Positions 6,118-12,425 are shown, counted from the stretch's first letter. The stretch: DNA of 31,645 nt from a virus (IMGVR_UViG_3300025093_000073:1-31645), one strand, 5' to 3'. Notes: generated by a model not told the origin, from the sequence alone. Numbers and translations: made by a program.

Positions 6118-6782
6118 CTTCGTGCCTCCTCTCGCAGTTTCTTAATGTGTGCCTCCTGTTTCTCATAGGCATCCATCTCCTCCTCTTTCTTGTATTGGAT
6201 AGCATCTTTTTCTCCCATCCATTGCTCAGCTACATTGCGCCACTTCTTGGCTATTGGTTTGTTTTTGGTATTTAACCAATCTAAAGAATTGTAATAATGA
6301 AAGAATTTATCTGCGAACTCCTCAACGTATCCTCTGCTATTAAAATACTCTCGCACCATTTCAATCGTTGGTGCATCCTTAGTAGTAACAGTAACAGTTA
6401 CATTATCATTTACATTAACAGTATCAGTAACAGTAACAGTATCAGTTATTTTTGTTATAGCATTTATAACACTGTTATCCTCTGTTATAACATTGTTATC
6501 CTTTGTTATGCTTTTGTTCTTGTTCCATCTGCTTTGCATCCCTTTCTTACCTGCCTCGCTGCGTTTCTGTTTCTGACGCTCCCAATCTTTCAAGTCTCTT
6601 TTTAATTGTCGTTTGATTGGTTCAAATGCAACGGATAAAAGAACATCCTCAACTTGTGGATTCTTATCGTTTACATAGTCAAGGATTAATTTAAACAACT
6701 TCCCTGCAACCTCATCCGGGAGCTTGTCTACTGTGTGAATCAAGTCACAGTAAAGAACAAATGAATTTTTGTTTTTAGCCAT
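6108..6782 (-). CDS. Putative replication initiator / helicase loader (DUF6291-like N-terminus)
   Basis: 224 residues. The N-terminus (NSFVLYCDLIHTVDKLPDEVAGKLF to about residue 90, with a KRSEAGKKGMQSRW basic segment) resembles the DUF6291-type domain of phage replication proteins. A low-complexity linker at about 92-140 is rich in Thr-Val, Asn-Asp and Ile-Thr repeats. The C-terminal domain (about 140-224; FNSRGYVEEFADKFFHYYNSLDWL and KKWRNVAEQWM) is the kind seen in DnaD/DnaT-like loaders. It sits directly upstream of the helicase. The linker DNA carries regularly spaced repeats that may be the origin (6453-6509). It starts 28 bases after a structured RNA/terminator. Confidence 0.7.
   Translation of the reverse strand: MAKNKNSFVLYCDLIHTVDKLPDEVAGKLFKLILDYVNDKNPQVEDVLLSVAFEPIKRQLKRDLKDWERQKQKRSEAGKKGMQSRWNKNKSITKDNNVITEDNSVINAITKITDTVTVTDTVNVNDNVTVTVTTKDAPTIEMVREYFNSRGYVEEFADKFFHYYNSLDWLNTKNKPIAKKWRNVAEQWMGEKDAIQYKKEEEMDAYEKQEAHIKKLREEARRWG
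6382..6450. repeat. Hexanucleotide-rich tract in initiator gene
   Basis: Near-tandem GTAACA/GTTACA/GTATCA hexamers. On the coding strand they are ACT-GTT repeats that make the Thr-Val linker. The tract is A/T-rich and flanks the phased TGTTAT repeats on one side. It may be only a protein-level repeat, but its place next to the iterons makes it a candidate for part of the origin. Confidence 0.55.
6453..6509. repeat. Phased TGTTAT iterons inside initiator gene (candidate origin)
   Basis: TGTTAT begins at 6453, 6473, 6483, 6494 and 6504, spacings of 20, 10, 11 and 10 bases, that is, about one helical turn apart. One copy (6483-6492) is part of the perfect palindrome TGTTATAACA. The array lies in the linker-coding part of the initiator gene, the same arrangement as the iterons in lambda O. 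Origin function is inferred. Confidence 0.5.
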
Positions 6783-6809
6783 AATGGTTTATTTTTTACG
6801 GTCTATGCT

Positions 6810-6876
6810 AAAAAAAAGAAAGGTGGAAAGGGCATAAACCAACAACCTTTTACTGCGATGCCTCGCAAACCACCTT
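6810..6876 (-). ncRNA. Three-way-junction RNA ending in U8 (leader/attenuator or small RNA)
   Basis: Minus strand. A closing stem AAGGTGG (6876-6870) pairs with CCACCTT (6826-6820). Inside it are hairpin TGCGA/TCGCA with a 4-base loop (6867-6854) and hairpin AAAGG/CCTTT with a 14-base loop (6850-6827). The second hairpin stacks directly on the closing stem. A T8 tract follows at 6817-6810. Together this is a compact three-way junction plus intrinsic terminator, preceded by TATCTTTG at 6885-6878. The initiator gene starts 28 bases later, so it may be a regulated terminator for the replication operon, or a free RNA of about 65 nt. Confidence 0.6.
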
Positions 6877-6877
6877 A

Positions 6878-6885
6878 CAAAGATA
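6878..6885 (-). promoter_or_regulatory. Bacteroidetes-type -7 element TATCTTTG
   Basis: Minus strand TATCTTTG, one base past the stop codon of the nuclease gene, followed by the structured RNA. Upstream, AGTTGAAATAAA is nearly the same as the sequence before the matching element at 321-328 (AGTTGAGATAAA). A canonical -33 at the usual distance is not evident. Confidence 0.5.
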
Positions 6886-6886
6886 T

Positions 6887-7315
6887 TTATTTCAACTGAT
6901 TATCTGAATCAATCAGCTCGTAATTTATAGGCATTTTTGTCATGTTATTAACATCAATAAATAGACACAATTCCATGTCATTCGTTGCGCCCTTTCTCTG
7001 CTTTCTGCCACTCCATTTAACATACCCTTTAATATCCTCAACCTTGATATATAGAATACAATCAGTAAACCCAAACACCAAGAAAGCAGGTAATTCCCTG
7101 CTCCTCTCTTGGAGCTTTACTATCTTGATTAACGAAATTAATTGCGCAGGATATTTATCATGCTTAAACTTCTTGGCTTTTATCTCGACGTAACATCTGC
7201 CGGGTACAACAAAATCAACATCATGGCTACCTAACTTTTTAAAGGGATGCCCACATGAAAAGCAATCCATGATTCTATACTCGTTAATCCTGTCCTGCTC
7301 TGTTTCGAATCTCAT
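6887..7315 (-). CDS. PD-(D/E)XK-type nuclease
   Basis: 142 residues. The sequence HDVDFVVPGRCYVEIKAKKF gives the core: Asp34, then Glu44-Ile-Lys46, with an early Glu6 on the first helix. This matches small VRR-NUC/resolvase-like members of the PD-(D/E)XK superfamily. The remainder (LPAFLVFGFTDCILYIKVEDI) supplies the last strands. A role in recombination or replication-fork processing is likely from its neighbours: SSB-like protein, annealing protein and exonuclease. The ATG overlaps the upstream stop (no gap, ATGA). A restriction-type nuclease is a less likely alternative. Confidence 0.65.
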   Translation of the reverse strand: MRFETEQDRINEYRIMDCFSCGHPFKKLGSHDVDFVVPGRCYVEIKAKKFKHDKYPAQLISLIKIVKLQERSRELPAFLVFGFTDCILYIKVEDIKGYVKWSGRKQRKGATNDMELCLFIDVNNMTKMPINYELIDSDNQLK

Positions 7316-7716
7316 AGTTTCTTACTCCCCTCCAACTCCTTTTTTAAGCAACTGATTTTTACAGATAGCACTTGCAACGTTTGGTTCACTTGGTCAAGTA
7401 GTAATTTGATCCGCTTGTAATTTACCTCCGCTTGTTTCTCCTTTTCAAAGGCATCTGAATCAACGTAAAACATCTCCCTCGCTTTGCCTATTGCCTCTGT
7501 TGTTTCGCTCATGTACTGTCCGTATTCCTGTTTGCGTTCAACCTCTCGCATACAATACCACTCGTAAAGCTCTCCGAGATGCTCGGCAATGTAGTAACCG
7601 TACACGCTCAACTGCATCTGTACATCAAGCAGCGCATTAATATCATTGGCAGGAGCAGAACTAACCGCCCCCACCAATTCATTTACCTTGCTTATATCAA
7701 CAAATAAATCCCTCAT
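7312..7716 (-). CDS. Hypothetical 134-aa helical protein
   Basis: All-helical by composition, with a C-terminal coiled coil (NYKRIKLLLDQVNQTLQVLSVKI and beyond). A middle segment, YIAEHLGELYEWYCMREVERKQEYGQY, is rich in Tyr/Glu. It lies between the SSB-like gene and the nuclease in an uninterrupted operon. No domain recognised. A recombination accessory protein would fit but is only a guess. Confidence 0.7.
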   Translation of the reverse strand: MRDLFVDISKVNELVGAVSSAPANDINALLDVQMQLSVYGYYIAEHLGELYEWYCMREVERKQEYGQYMSETTEAIGKAREMFYVDSDAFEKEKQAEVNYKRIKLLLDQVNQTLQVLSVKISCLKKELEGSKKL

Positions 7717-8106
7717 TTAAAATGGTAGTTCATCAGATTCATCGTTAACAATGCTCTGCTGATTCTCATTGAAATCCTCTGCCATCTCTCCATTAAGTTG
7801 GTTAGGATTCTCCTGTTTGATTCCTTCAAAGTTAGATTCGGATGTCATTGCAATCCTCCAAGCATTGAGATTGACAAAGTATTTACCGTCCCATTCTCTA
7901 CCTCCTATATTGAACCATACTGTAACTGTATCTCCTACTTTATACTTGTTTAGAATGTCGCACTTATCCCGGAAAAATTCCATCTTAACGTGCTGCGGAT
8001 ATTCCTCTTTAGTAGTTACAACAAACTCCCTTTTTTTAAATCCGCTATCGAACTCCTGTGTGTCTCCAATCACTTTGATTGTACCTGTTAAATGTAATTC
8101 ACTCAT
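7717..8106 (-). CDS. ssb: Single-stranded DNA-binding protein, DUF3127-like
   Basis: 129 residues. The first 90 form an OB-fold pattern ([41 protein letters not shown]) typical of DUF3127, an SSB-like family common in Bacteroidetes phages. The rest is a disordered, Asn/Glu-rich tail ending ESDELPF. That acidic tip resembles the DDIPF tip of bacterial SSB, which recruits host replication and repair proteins. It probably coats ssDNA during replication and strand annealing. The operon position is just below the modification genes and above the nuclease. Confidence 0.8.
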   Translation of the reverse strand: MSELHLTGTIKVIGDTQEFDSGFKKREFVVTTKEEYPQHVKMEFFRDKCDILNKYKVGDTVTVWFNIGGREWDGKYFVNLNAWRIAMTSESNFEGIKQENPNQLNGEMAEDFNENQQSIVNDESDELPF

Positions 8107-8112
8107 ATCTGT

Positions 8113-8949
8113 TTATTTATTTATTGTTATTAATTTCATTCCATATTCATTAACTCGGTCTTTGACAATATCATCATAATTATCAACCCGAATCAATTTA
8201 TTTTTTTTGAATGGCTTGTAATTTACTTGATGATGCCATCTCCCGAATCTCCAAACCACTTTTGCAACATCGGGATGTTGTTTTGCCAACGATTCAGCAA
8301 ATTCTTTTCTCTGATTAGTTTCGTTATATATTTTTTCATTACCTCCTTTTATCTTTTGTGTTTGTGATTTTTGTTGCAAAAAAGCCAAAAATAAAACAGT
8401 ACAATATCCATCCTTTAAAACTCTTATACTTAAATCGGTATCCTCATTATATTTACCTCTCCATCTGTGAGGAATAGAATTATCAATTAAAGTGCAACTG
8501 TAAATTCTTGTGTTCATTCTGTATGGATTCCATTTACATCTACTCTTTACAAAAAAGTCATATTCTAATCCTGCCAATGCAATATTTTTGTATCTATCAA
8601 CAAAGTCCTCAACGCATCTAAATATTGCTCCTGTGTTACATTTTACTTGAAAATTATTATTCAATCTATTGAATTGCTCAATATTATCGTCCATTATCCA
8701 ATGCCGTTTGTAACCTTGTTTTTTTGAATGTTCAAATATCCAATTTCTTGCAGGAATTGAACCCTGTTCTAAATTTGAAAACGGCAGAGTTAATAGGTTT
8801 TTATTATCAATATGCTTTGAATATTGTTCAAATTCTTGTGGCTCTACAACAACCCGATAATCTACACCCATATTATTTAGAGCTTTTATTGTTAATCTGC
8901 TCTCGTGCCTTCCTTTTGATGGTATATAAATTGGATATTTAAGATTCAT
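8113..8949 (-). CDS. TET-associated-type DNA glycosyltransferase (TAGT family)
   Basis: I recognise the conserved pattern of the TET-associated glycosyltransferase family: YPIYIPSKGR (5-14), QGSIPARNWIFEHS, a DxD-like HWIMDDN (83-89), NTRIYSC, the YNEDTDLSIR metal/sugar site, and RFGRWHHQVNYKPF. These enzymes are predicted to add sugars to oxidised or hydroxymethylated bases in phage DNA. The start at 8949 is preferred, giving 278 residues and an 11-base overlap; 8973 is also open. No TET/JBP dioxygenase is in the genome, so the acceptor base is unclear. A 5mC-derived or host-supplied modified base is possible, since a C5 methyltransferase is encoded at 4063-5103. Confidence 0.8.
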   Translation of the reverse strand: MNLKYPIYIPSKGRHESRLTIKALNNMGVDYRVVVEPQEFEQYSKHIDNKNLLTLPFSNLEQGSIPARNWIFEHSKKQGYKRHWIMDDNIEQFNRLNNNFQVKCNTGAIFRCVEDFVDRYKNIALAGLEYDFFVKSRCKWNPYRMNTRIYSCTLIDNSIPHRWRGKYNEDTDLSIRVLKDGYCTVLFLAFLQQKSQTQKIKGGNEKIYNETNQRKEFAESLAKQHPDVAKVVWRFGRWHHQVNYKPFKKNKLIRVDNYDDIVKDRVNEYGMKLITINK

Positions 8950-9187
8950 CAATGTACATTTTATCGGATGCAATTCTATTATCCATCACAGGAAACCAAA
9001 TTGATTTTGCTTTTGGAGTAATTATTTGATTTATCAATTTTGAAAATATAGCAATATCCTTCTCATTCCTAAAATGAACTATTAACTTTCTGTAACTTGT
9101 TAAATCTTGCTGATTAAATTCGGGCATATCTTTCCACTCCTTTTCCCATTCATTTTCTAAATCGGGAAATAAATTTTGCTGACTCAT
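8939..9187 (-). CDS. Small partner of the glycosyltransferase (82 aa)
   Basis: An acidic N-terminus (MSQQNLFPDLENEWEKEW) rich in Trp and Glu precedes a small alpha/beta domain, LIVHFRNEKDIAIFSKLINQ and ITPKAKSIWFPV, that ends in MYIDES. I recall this pattern beside TAGT-type genes in other phages but cannot name a family. It overlaps the glycosyltransferase by 11 bases and its upstream neighbour as TAATG. A targeting or regulatory subunit is a reasonable inference from that fixed pairing. Confidence 0.7.
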   Translation of the reverse strand: MSQQNLFPDLENEWEKEWKDMPEFNQQDLTSYRKLIVHFRNEKDIAIFSKLINQIITPKAKSIWFPVMDNRIASDKMYIDES

Positions 9188-9831
9188 TACATTAAGTTTT
9201 TTATGTATTCTCTACACTCTATTACTCTCCCATTGATGGCATCAATAACATCGTCATCTCGTTCTATCTCAAAGATTCTGATACGATACGCCTCATCAAT
9301 TTCCGAGTACCTGTAATTCTTTGCAAATGAATCAAAGTCTAACTCACTTGCATATTTAAACTCCCTCTCTATCAATGAATCGGGAGTATCCAACAGGGTA
9401 TAAATTAGCTTGTAATGGCTTAATCCTGTCAATGCCATGTACCCTTGAGCTTGATAAAAATAATCCTTGTTTGGTACGTTCTCGTAGAACAAGGGAAACG
9501 TGAAACAATCCCAAGAGTTTTTGACATCAATTACGTAATCCTCTGTTATCACATCGGGAGTACCAACAAGCAGCTCATTCTCATACCTCTGCTCGTTTTT
9601 ACTGATGTCTGCATTGAGAACCCTACCTGCAAAAGATATGCTCTCATCCTCAACCATGTTACCCTTATCCATATACTTGGTTGTAACAACTTTCCTGCGC
9701 TTGTATATCTGCTCTTTTATCCACGTTTCCACGTAGCTCTGCGCAGTCTTGGAGAGCTGCCCTTTTGTTCTACTGTTGGTCATTATCTGCCCGATGGCAG
9801 AGCATCTTATTTTAAACTCCGGGAGATTCAT
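9187..9831 (-). CDS. YqaJ/lambda-exonuclease-like recombination nuclease
   Basis: 214 residues with the PD-(D/E)XK core of viral recombinases: Glu61 in MDKGNMVEDE, Asp93 in GTPDVI, then IDVKNS with Asp102 and Lys104, and DYFYQAQGYMALTG with the downstream Gln/Tyr helix. It should degrade one strand of double-stranded ends and hand the single strand to the annealing protein encoded immediately upstream (4-base overlap). Together they form a Red-like recombination pair. Confidence 0.8.
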   Translation of the reverse strand: MNLPEFKIRCSAIGQIMTNSRTKGQLSKTAQSYVETWIKEQIYKRRKVVTTKYMDKGNMVEDESISFAGRVLNADISKNEQRYENELLVGTPDVITEDYVIDVKNSWDCFTFPLFYENVPNKDYFYQAQGYMALTGLSHYKLIYTLLDTPDSLIEREFKYASELDFDSFAKNYRYSEIDEAYRIRIFEIERDDDVIDAINGRVIECREYIKNLM

Positions 9832-10304
9832 TTCGCACCCCCTCTCTTAAAGTCATCTGCCTCATCCTCTCCAAACACTTGCAAGGAGTAAAACCCTGTG
9901 AGCTTTAATACCGCTCTGCTCATTGCTCGTTTCTCTGCCATCGCTACCGGGTAAGCATTGGTTGTATTGCTTGGGGATGCCTCTCCAAAGGTCTGTATCT
10001 GTACATCTCCCATCTGCGCAAATGCTTGGATAATTACGCACTTGTTATCTGCTGAATTGTATTGCAGTTGATACTCAATATCAATACCTGCTTGTGCTTG
10101 GATTTTGTCTATTCCCGACCTCGTTATAATCGTGTAAAACTTGTGTTTAAAGTAATCGTCTTTTGTTAGGTTGTACTTCTTATACAACGCATTTAACTTC
10201 TCTGATTTAGTCATTGCTTTGAATTTATATTGTTGGTAATTGTTTTGCTTTTTTGGTGCAGCATTAATCCAATACTGCCTCTCCTCGTTAGTCATGTTCT
10301 CCAT
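9828..10304 (-). CDS. Single-strand annealing protein (ERF/Rad52-like)
   Basis: The C-terminal half contains QTFGEASPSNTTNAYPVAMA, then EKRAMSRAVLKLTGFY, then a GEDEADDF tail. This is the conserved signature of Erf/Rad52-type phage annealing proteins. The N-terminal part (FYTIITRSGIDKIQAQAGID) gives the beta-beta-alpha core. It promotes annealing of ssDNA made by the exonuclease downstream. The start is uncertain: the frame is open to 10340, but 10304 (158 aa) or 10295 gives a short overlap with the gene upstream. Confidence 0.7.
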   Translation of the reverse strand: MENMTNEERQYWINAAPKKQNNYQQYKFKAMTKSEKLNALYKKYNLTKDDYFKHKFYTIITRSGIDKIQAQAGIDIEYQLQYNSADNKCVIIQAFAQMGDVQIQTFGEASPSNTTNAYPVAMAEKRAMSRAVLKLTGFYSLQVFGEDEADDFKRGGAK

Positions 10305-10590
10305 TCTCAACCTCCTCTCTCCATTTGTAATATTGGTCAATTAATTCGCCCTGCTCGTATAACTTGGCATCCTTATCCAACCACTCAAGAAAATGCTCAA
10401 CGTCATCTGTATATTGCATGATGCAACCAATGGGCATCATTGTAGCGGAGCAGTATAATACTTTGGCATTCTGCTCCTCATCCTCAAGGATTCGCACCAT
10501 TGTTTTTGTCTTGTTTCTTAGAAAGTTAAGGTCTTTATGCTCATCCATAAAGTCATAAAAATCCTCAATTGTTTTGTTAATGTTTGTCAT
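10288..10590 (-). CDS. Hypothetical 100-aa acidic protein, first gene of the recombination operon
   Basis: The ATG at 10590 is preferred over an upstream GTG at 10614, because the GTG lies within the promoter element at 10614-10621. The protein is acidic and alpha/beta: TIEDFYDFMDEHKDLNFLRN at the start, a hydrophobic AKVLYCSATMMPIGCIMQY in the middle, and DDVEHFLEWLDKDAKLYEQG after it. Being first after an early-type promoter suggests an early host-interaction or regulatory role, but no family is recognised. Confidence 0.65.
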   Translation of the reverse strand: MTNINKTIEDFYDFMDEHKDLNFLRNKTKTMVRILEDEEQNAKVLYCSATMMPIGCIMQYTDDVEHFLEWLDKDAKLYEQGELIDQYYKWREEVENGEHD

Positions 10591-10613
10591 AATTTTGGTT
10601 TTTGTTTGTTTCA

Positions 10614-10621
10614 CAAATATA
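10614..10621 (-). promoter_or_regulatory. Early-type -7 element TATATTTG
   Basis: Minus strand TATATTTG (TAnnTTTG consensus) within TTAATTTATATATTTGTG, nearly the same as the site at 12665-12672. It precedes the recombination operon; the RNA would start near 10607, 17 bases before the ATG. No good -33 TTG is visible. Confidence 0.5.
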
Positions 10622-10631
10622 TAAATTAATG

Positions 10632-11054
10632 TTAATAACTGAACTGCCTAATAAATCTTTTATCACGTTCATTCAACCTATCTCTACGCTCAATACGTTT
10701 CCTTGCCAAGTCCACTAATTTAATCCTGTCAAGAGAAAGTAAACTATCACAAATCAGATTGTACTTGCTTGTCGTATCTGTGTATTTAGTATCCAAATAA
10801 TCCTGCACTACCCGGATAGAATGCAATGCCGTTGCATGATCTCGGTTGATAATGGCAGCGATGTTCCCAAGTTTATGCTCAAACTTATTACAGGCAACGT
10901 AGCAGTACATCTGTCTCGCCTCCATTACTCCTCCTCGTTTCCTGCTCCGGCTCTTTACCTCATTAACATCTACATCGTATGCCTCGCAACATACTTGCAG
11001 AATCGTTGTCAGCTCCTCCGCTGCCTCGCTTAATAAATCTAATTTTTGTCTCAT
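10632..11054 (-). CDS. Stand-alone DnaA domain IV (DNA-binding) protein
   Basis: 140 residues. Residues 22-90 match the C-terminal DnaA domain: YDVDVNEVKSRSRKRGGVMEARQ is the basic-loop/helix region. INRDHATALHSIR (69-81) is the DnaA signature helix-turn-helix that reads DnaA boxes. The AAA+ ATPase domain is absent, so it cannot melt DNA alone. It could bind phage origin sites, recruit the phage helicase, or compete with host DnaA. It is linked by ATGA to the upstream gene. Confidence 0.85.
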   Translation of the reverse strand: MRQKLDLLSEAAEELTTILQVCCEAYDVDVNEVKSRSRKRGGVMEARQMYCYVACNKFEHKLGNIAAIINRDHATALHSIRVVQDYLDTKYTDTTSKYNLICDSLLSLDRIKLVDLARKRIERRDRLNERDKRFIRQFSY

Positions 11055-11311
11055 TTTGATTCCAATATTTTTTTAACATCTTCCCAATACTCGTTAACAT
11101 CCAAGCTCTGAATCCTCTGTGATTCCAATGCCTGTATTATCTTGTCGCAACATTTAACGCTCAACTCAATGGCTCTCTCCCACCTCCAATCCTCTTTATC
11201 TCCATCCATAAAATCACTAAAGTTTTGGATAACATCTGAACCCGGATAAAAGATTATAATCAATTCCTTTGCCTGTTCGTTGGCGCTAAATTTCATTTTA
11301 CTCTGTATCAT
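11051..11311 (-). CDS. Hypothetical 86-aa protein
   Basis: A small helical protein with the pattern seen in many Bacteroidetes phage early proteins: a NEQAKELIIIFYP start, then IELSVKCCDKIIQALESQ, and an ending DVNEYWEDVKKILES. I recall the layout AKEL...A...AI...YW.EV as a family without assigned function. The ATG at 11311 overlaps the lysin stop (ATGA). Confidence 0.7.
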   Translation of the reverse strand: MIQSKMKFSANEQAKELIIIFYPGSDVIQNFSDFMDGDKEDWRWERAIELSVKCCDKIIQALESQRIQSLDVNEYWEDVKKILESK

Positions 11312-11691
11312 ATCTTTATTCTTTTTAGTTTGCTGATGTAGTTTGTATCGGTTGCGTATCCTCTATCCTTTAAGAATTGGTAATAATCCCCTCCCTTGTA
11401 ATGTCGTTTCTGCCACCGGGAATAGTATGCAATGGAATCCTCCCAAGAATCAAACTCTAAATACTTTCCTTTGTACCGAAATCCAAATAAGTTATGGCGA
11501 TGTTTGCAGGAGTAAGATGTTAACCAACCTGTCTCAAGTATAACCTGCCGTAATACAATGTCCTTATGTTGCACCTCTGACGCATTTAGCTGCGTTTTAA
11601 CGGCTTTAATTGTCTGCGCTGAACACTTACCTACCAAGCATAATAAAAAGAGCACTACAAACAAAATATACATTTTAGTTTTTTCTTTCAT
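11308..11691 (-). CDS. Exported GH73-type glucosaminidase (peptidoglycan hydrolase)
   Basis: 127 residues. A signal peptide covers about 7-25: MYILFVVLFLLCLVGKC then SAQ, with a likely cleavage after Ala25. The catalytic region follows: LRQVILETGWLTS with the expected acid Glu53, then HNLFGFRYKG, and FDSWEDSIAYYSRWQKRHY near the substrate cleft. This is the short glucosaminidase fold of flagellar/phage type. It is placed in the early region, away from the holin/M15 cassette, so it may serve late lysis or early wall remodelling. A structured RNA precedes it (11703-11790). Confidence 0.8.
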   Translation of the reverse strand: MKEKTKMYILFVVLFLLCLVGKCSAQTIKAVKTQLNASEVQHKDIVLRQVILETGWLTSYSCKHRHNLFGFRYKGKYLEFDSWEDSIAYYSRWQKRHYKGGDYYQFLKDRGYATDTNYISKLKRIKI

Positions 11692-11702
11692 TTTGTTCTG
11701 TT

Positions 11703-11790
11703 AAAAAGCGAACCCCAAACCGGGCAAAAGTTAAGCACCATAAACCCTACGTTTTTTTAAGTTTACAAGCTGCCTCCTGTCGGGATTCGC
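11703..11790 (-). ncRNA. Long-stem structured leader upstream of the GH73 lysin
   Basis: Minus strand. GCGAATCCC (11790-11782) pairs with GGGGTTCGC (11716-11708), nine base pairs with one wobble, enclosing 65 bases and followed by T5 (11707-11703). Inside, GTAAAC can pair with GTTTAT. The element fills the 97-base gap between the gene ending at 11792 and the ATG at 11691. It looks like a regulated or weak terminator or an RNA thermosensor-type leader. I see no open frame in it and no known riboswitch core. Confidence 0.4.
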
Positions 11791-11791
11791 C

Positions 11792-11995
11792 TTAGTTCAT
11801 AATATCTATATCATCCAATGGAAAGGGAACAAACTTTGCCCAATTGTCCTGCCCTAATGTCCATGGAGTTATATGCCCCTTGCTGCAAAGCATTTCAAAT
11901 GAATGCTCCCGGTTGCGTATCTGCGCCATTACATAAAAGTATGCCAACGCTTGGCTACACATCTTATTCGCTTTTACTGTTTCTTTCTCATCCAT
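11792..11995 (-). CDS. Hypothetical 67-aa protein
   Basis: Begins MDEKETVKANKMCSQ and contains a helix ALAYFYVMAQIRNREHSFEM, then CSKGHITPWTLGQDNWAKF, with an acidic end. The start at 11995 is chosen because the longer frame (to 12106) reads through the real overlapping membrane gene in another frame. It overlaps that gene by 22 bases. Function unknown. Confidence 0.6.
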   Translation of the reverse strand: MDEKETVKANKMCSQALAYFYVMAQIRNREHSFEMLCSKGHITPWTLGQDNWAKFVPFPLDDIDIMN

Positions 11996-12120
11996 ATCAG
12001 CAAAAATAAACTGTATATAAATGTAAAAAGAAAAAAGTAACCTCCTGTCTTTAAGTTGATAGTAAGGCAAGTGATCAATGAGAGCAACATGCTCCCTGCT
12101 ATCCAAGTAAATGTTTTCAT
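11974..12120 (-). CDS. 48-aa two-span membrane protein (holin-like size)
   Basis: A short gene with ATG at 12118-12120 overlapping the upstream TGA (ATGA) and a TAA at 11974-11976. The peptide is MKTFTWIAGS, a hydrophobic segment (MLLSLITCLTI), a short NLKTGG turn, a second strongly hydrophobic segment (YFFLFTFIYSLFLLIW), and a basic MRKKQ end. Two short spans with a basic tail fit small phage membrane proteins. With the exported lysin two genes downstream, a holin or antiholin role is possible but unproven. Confidence 0.7.
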   Translation of the reverse strand: MKTFTWIAGSMLLSLITCLTINLKTGGYFFLFTFIYSLFLLIWMRKKQ

Positions 12121-12392
12121 CTTAAACTAATTTTTATATTTAAGACTGCGGATGTAGATGGGTCATCAACACCACAGCCATCACAAATACCAACTGAATA
12201 AAATATAGCATCGCCCTCATCATTGAAAGCATTGTAGGTCAATAATGGACTTTCGCCACAATCACATTTGCAACTTTCATTTTTCCAAATGGCAAAGACA
12301 TATTTGTCAGCTACTGATTTAAATGCTTCGTTGATTATTTCTTCTGCTTGTTCTTTAGTTTTTACTGTCTGATGTACTTTTATTGTTCTCAT
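12117..12392 (-). CDS. Hypothetical 91-aa protein with cysteine cluster
   Basis: The ATG at 12392 is used; a TTG at 12401 would add three residues. An N-terminal helix (TKEQAEEIINEAFKSVADKY) precedes two cysteine groups, CKCDC (near residue 40) and CDGCG (near 72). These could bind one metal in a small beta-rich domain. It starts only 12 bases after a strong intrinsic terminator, so its expression may depend on read-through. Confidence 0.65.
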   Translation of the reverse strand: MRTIKVHQTVKTKEQAEEIINEAFKSVADKYVFAIWKNESCKCDCGESPLLTYNAFNDEGDAIFYSVGICDGCGVDDPSTSAVLNIKISLR

Positions 12393-12403
12393 TTTTGTCA
12401 ACT

Positions 12404-12425
12404 AAAAAAGGGGGATTGCTCCCCC
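12404..12425 (-). terminator. Intrinsic terminator between two small early genes
   Basis: Minus strand: GGGGG (12425-12421), loop AGCAAT, CCCCC (12414-12410), then six T (12409-12404). It lies after the stop at 12435 and 12 bases before the ATG at 12392. Confidence 0.8.

Noticed and set aside
10371-10382. DnaA box-like TTATCCAAC
   Set aside because: Single imperfect match in coding sequence; no cluster.
10591-10614. GTG start at 10614 for the 100-aa gene
   Set aside because: Would place the start codon within the TATATTTG promoter element; ATG at 10590 is the better start.
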